Source: Methanobacteriota archaeon
GTDB taxonomy: Archaea > Halobacteriota > Methanocellia > Methanocellales > Methanocellaceae
Assembly: GCA_023436075.1 (NCBI GenBank)
Contig: JAEZKS010000012.1
Span: forward strand, 1-7,215
Reading direction: 5' to 3'
Length of the DNA stretch: 7,215 nucleotides
In this document: positions 5,733-7,215 of the stretch, one piece after another
How positions within the stretch are numbered: position 1 is the first letter of the stretch
How the letters are laid out: each line of letters opens with the position of its first letter
Notes under the pieces: generated by a model
Told to the model about the DNA's origin: nothing
Database searches by the model: none
What the model saw: only the letters and a program-made list of their open reading frames with translations
Program-made: the position numbers and the translations under genes

Positions 5733-7215
5733 ATGAAGACCACTACAAAGGCGGTAATCCTGGCTGTAGTCGTGTTATCCATAATAATGATAGCCTCAGC
5801 CACTGCCGCAAAACCTATCCAGCAGGTCAAGCCCTTCAACCAGACTAACAGTACGGGCAATGACTTTACTGGTAACATCCTGGGCAAGGTAACCTTCGCG
5901 GGTGATTCTGCCGGTATTGCTGACACTGACGTATGGATCGTCAATTCGTCTAACACCAGCCAGTACTACTGGCTCACGAAGACCGATTCTACGGGTAGCT
6001 TCCAGGTAGCCTATGTTAACAACACTTTAGTTGATCAGAGATGGGTTGATTTGAATTTCTGGGACCCGAGGCCCTTATTCGGGCTGAACCAGGTTCCTGT
6101 CTATGTTCCATTGTACGCTGCGTACGCTAACCACAGTGTTTACGGCGAGGGCTGGTCGAACAACTTCACTGTCGAGGTCAACAAGAACTCTCTGCTGGTA
6201 GGCATCACCATCATCCCGCGTCCTACGACGATCCAGATATTCGCTGAGAAGACTGGACTTGTCGCAGACCGCGTCGACTTTACCAAGGTCTGGGCCTACG
6301 TCACTGACAGTCGGGGCAACCCGGTACCGGCAAACACTCAGATAACGTTCAGCTACAGCAACGTTAGTCTCGCTAGCGGGAACTATACTGGGTTCGGTAA
6401 CTGGACGAACGCTGGCAACAAAGAGACGACTGTGACTGTCAGCACGTCTGGTGGCTACGCTAACACGACCTTCGGGTGGATCTATGATGTCTTCGCTGGC
6501 AACAACACGACCTTAACGGCGACGTACAAGGATCCAGTGTCCGGCTACACTATCAGCAGCTCGATCAAGATCTACTTCCAGCCGACTGTGACTTCATGGT
6601 TCGGCAGCGTTACTGACAGTACTGGCAAAGCCATACCCGGTGTCAAAGTAGTGCTGCACGCCGGTTACTTCTCTGGCGCTACCGAAGGTACTGTCATTAA
6701 TGGTCACACTGTTGGTACCGACGGCTTCGTCGAAGTCTACAACATGAGCAACCCCTCATTCCCGCGGGATGACTACTATCCGTACCCGGGCACCTTCGTG
6801 TTCAGCAACATCATCCTCTGGAACAACGTTACTCATGCATACGTTAGCGCAGAGATGGAGTACCAGGATGGCATTTCCATCTCGGGCAAGTCTAACTACT
6901 ACTCGCTGAACAAGTCGGCGACCTCCTCGGGCTTCATTATGCTGAACATCCCAGAGGCGAACGACATCCAGCTTACCGCTAACCCGGAGAACATCCTGGT
7001 AGGCGGCGACACGTCGATCATCTCGGCTCAGCTCCTCTTGAACGGCAAGCCGTACAAGATACGCGGCAAGGAGATCAACTTCTACGGAACGAATGACACC
7101 ATCGCATACCTGCCGGTCACCAAGAAGAACGTGACTGACGAGAACGGTATCGCGACGATCATTCTGACCTCGAACGCGACGAAGGGCTCCCTCGATGTCT
7201 GGGGTTACCACGTGG
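5733..7215 (+). CDS. Secreted, sequon-rich modular surface protein (5' part; continues beyond window)
   Basis: This frame is open from 5733 to the right edge (494 codons, no stop). Residues 1-26 form a signal peptide: charged MKTTTK, a hydrophobic core AVILAVVVLSIIMI, and a likely cleavage after ATAA. The rest alternates two module types that I infer from pattern. Residues about 45-160 and 284-410 resemble carboxypeptidase-regulatory/transthyretin-like folds (GKVTFAG...TDSTGSF; GSVTDSTGKAIPGVKVVL). Residues about 164-283 and 411-494 resemble invasin-type Ig-like (Big_1) domains (AYVTDSRGNPVPANTQITF; VTDENGIATIIL). There are 19 N-X-S/T sequons (for example Asn36, 71, 133, 217, 257, 365, 454, 481), pointing to heavy N-glycosylation outside the cell. 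Asn, Thr, Ser and Tyr are abundant, and no Cys occurs. Codon use looks less GC-biased than in the metabolic genes. An S-layer or adhesin-like role is likely; the missing C-terminus would show the anchoring. Confidence 0.85.
   Translation, partial: MKTTTKAVILAVVVLSIIMIASATAAKPIQQVKPFNQTNSTGNDFTGNILGKVTFAGDSAGIADTDVWIVNSSNTSQYYWLTKTDSTGSFQVAYVNNTLVDQRWVDLNFWDPRPLFGLNQVPVYVPLYAAYANHSVYGEGWSNNFTVEVNKNSLLVGITIIPRPTTIQIFAEKTGLVADRVDFTKVWAYVTDSRGNPVPANTQITFSYSNVSLASGNYTGFGNWTNAGNKETTVTVSTSGGYANTTFGWIYDVFAGNNTTLTATYKDPVSGYTISSSIKIYFQPTVTSWFGSVTDSTGKAIPGVKVVLHAGYFSGATEGTVINGHTVGTDGFVEVYNMSNPSFPRDDYYPYPGTFVFSNIILWNNVTHAYVSAEMEYQDGISISGKSNYYSLNKSATSSGFIMLNIPEANDIQLTANPENILVGGDTSIISAQLLLNGKPYKIRGKEINFYGTNDTIAYLPVTKKNVTDENGIATIILTSNATKGSLDVWGYHV

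Noticed and set aside
5681..5956. 91-codon minus-strand frame over the start of the surface gene
   Set aside because: It overlaps the strong ribosome binding site and signal-peptide coding region and has no family features.
6756..7211. 151-codon minus-strand frame inside the surface-protein gene
   Set aside because: The plus-strand frame has a ribosome binding site, signal peptide and modular repeats; the antisense product shows no family features.

Overview
The window looks like chromosomal DNA of a hydrogenotrophic methanogenic archaeon. Three things point there: genes for an F420-reducing [NiFe] hydrogenase, an archaeal-type phosphoglycerate mutase next to an archaeal GHMP homoserine kinase, and TATA-box style promoters. 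GC-rich genes, AT-rich spacers full of degenerate CACTAA/CACGAA repeats, and a large secreted, sequon-rich surface protein fit the Methanomicrobia/Methanocellales side (a Methanocella-like organism). That placement is inference and was not checked against a database.

Layout. Positions 1-2520 (minus strand) hold a compact hydrogenase operon, frhA-frhG-frhB, read right to left. frhA and frhG overlap by 8 bp, frhG and frhB by 4 bp, and frhB runs off the left edge. No frhD (maturation protease) gene lies between frhA and frhG, where it sits in the classical frhADGB order. A TATA-like box with an adjoining 12-bp palindrome lies just upstream of frhA, which appears to use a TTG start and a very short leader. 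Positions 2521-3070 are non-coding and dominated by a long imperfect inverted repeat (about 168-bp arms, 81-bp centre).

Positions 3071-5174 (minus strand) carry apgM followed 19 bp later by thrB, probably one transcript from a TATA box about 40 bp before apgM. ApgM serves the lower glycolytic/gluconeogenic pathway. ThrB phosphorylates homoserine for threonine synthesis.

Positions 5175-5732 are a divergent, AT-rich intergenic region. Several dyad symmetries sit in its right half, in what is probably the 5' leader of the next gene. From 5733 to the right edge a plus-strand gene, open at the window end, encodes a secreted protein: signal peptide, alternating beta-sandwich-like modules, and 19 N-X-S/T sequons in 494 residues. 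It is very likely a cell-surface glycoprotein or adhesin-like protein.

Working together: FrhAGB makes reduced F420 from H2 for methanogenesis and biosynthesis, and apgM-thrB supports central carbon and amino-acid metabolism. The surface gene is a separate unit facing the outside of the cell. No RNA genes, CRISPR array, IS element or phage gene was seen. The most unusual material is non-coding: the long inverted repeat at 2624-3039 and the run of dyads at 5581-5702.
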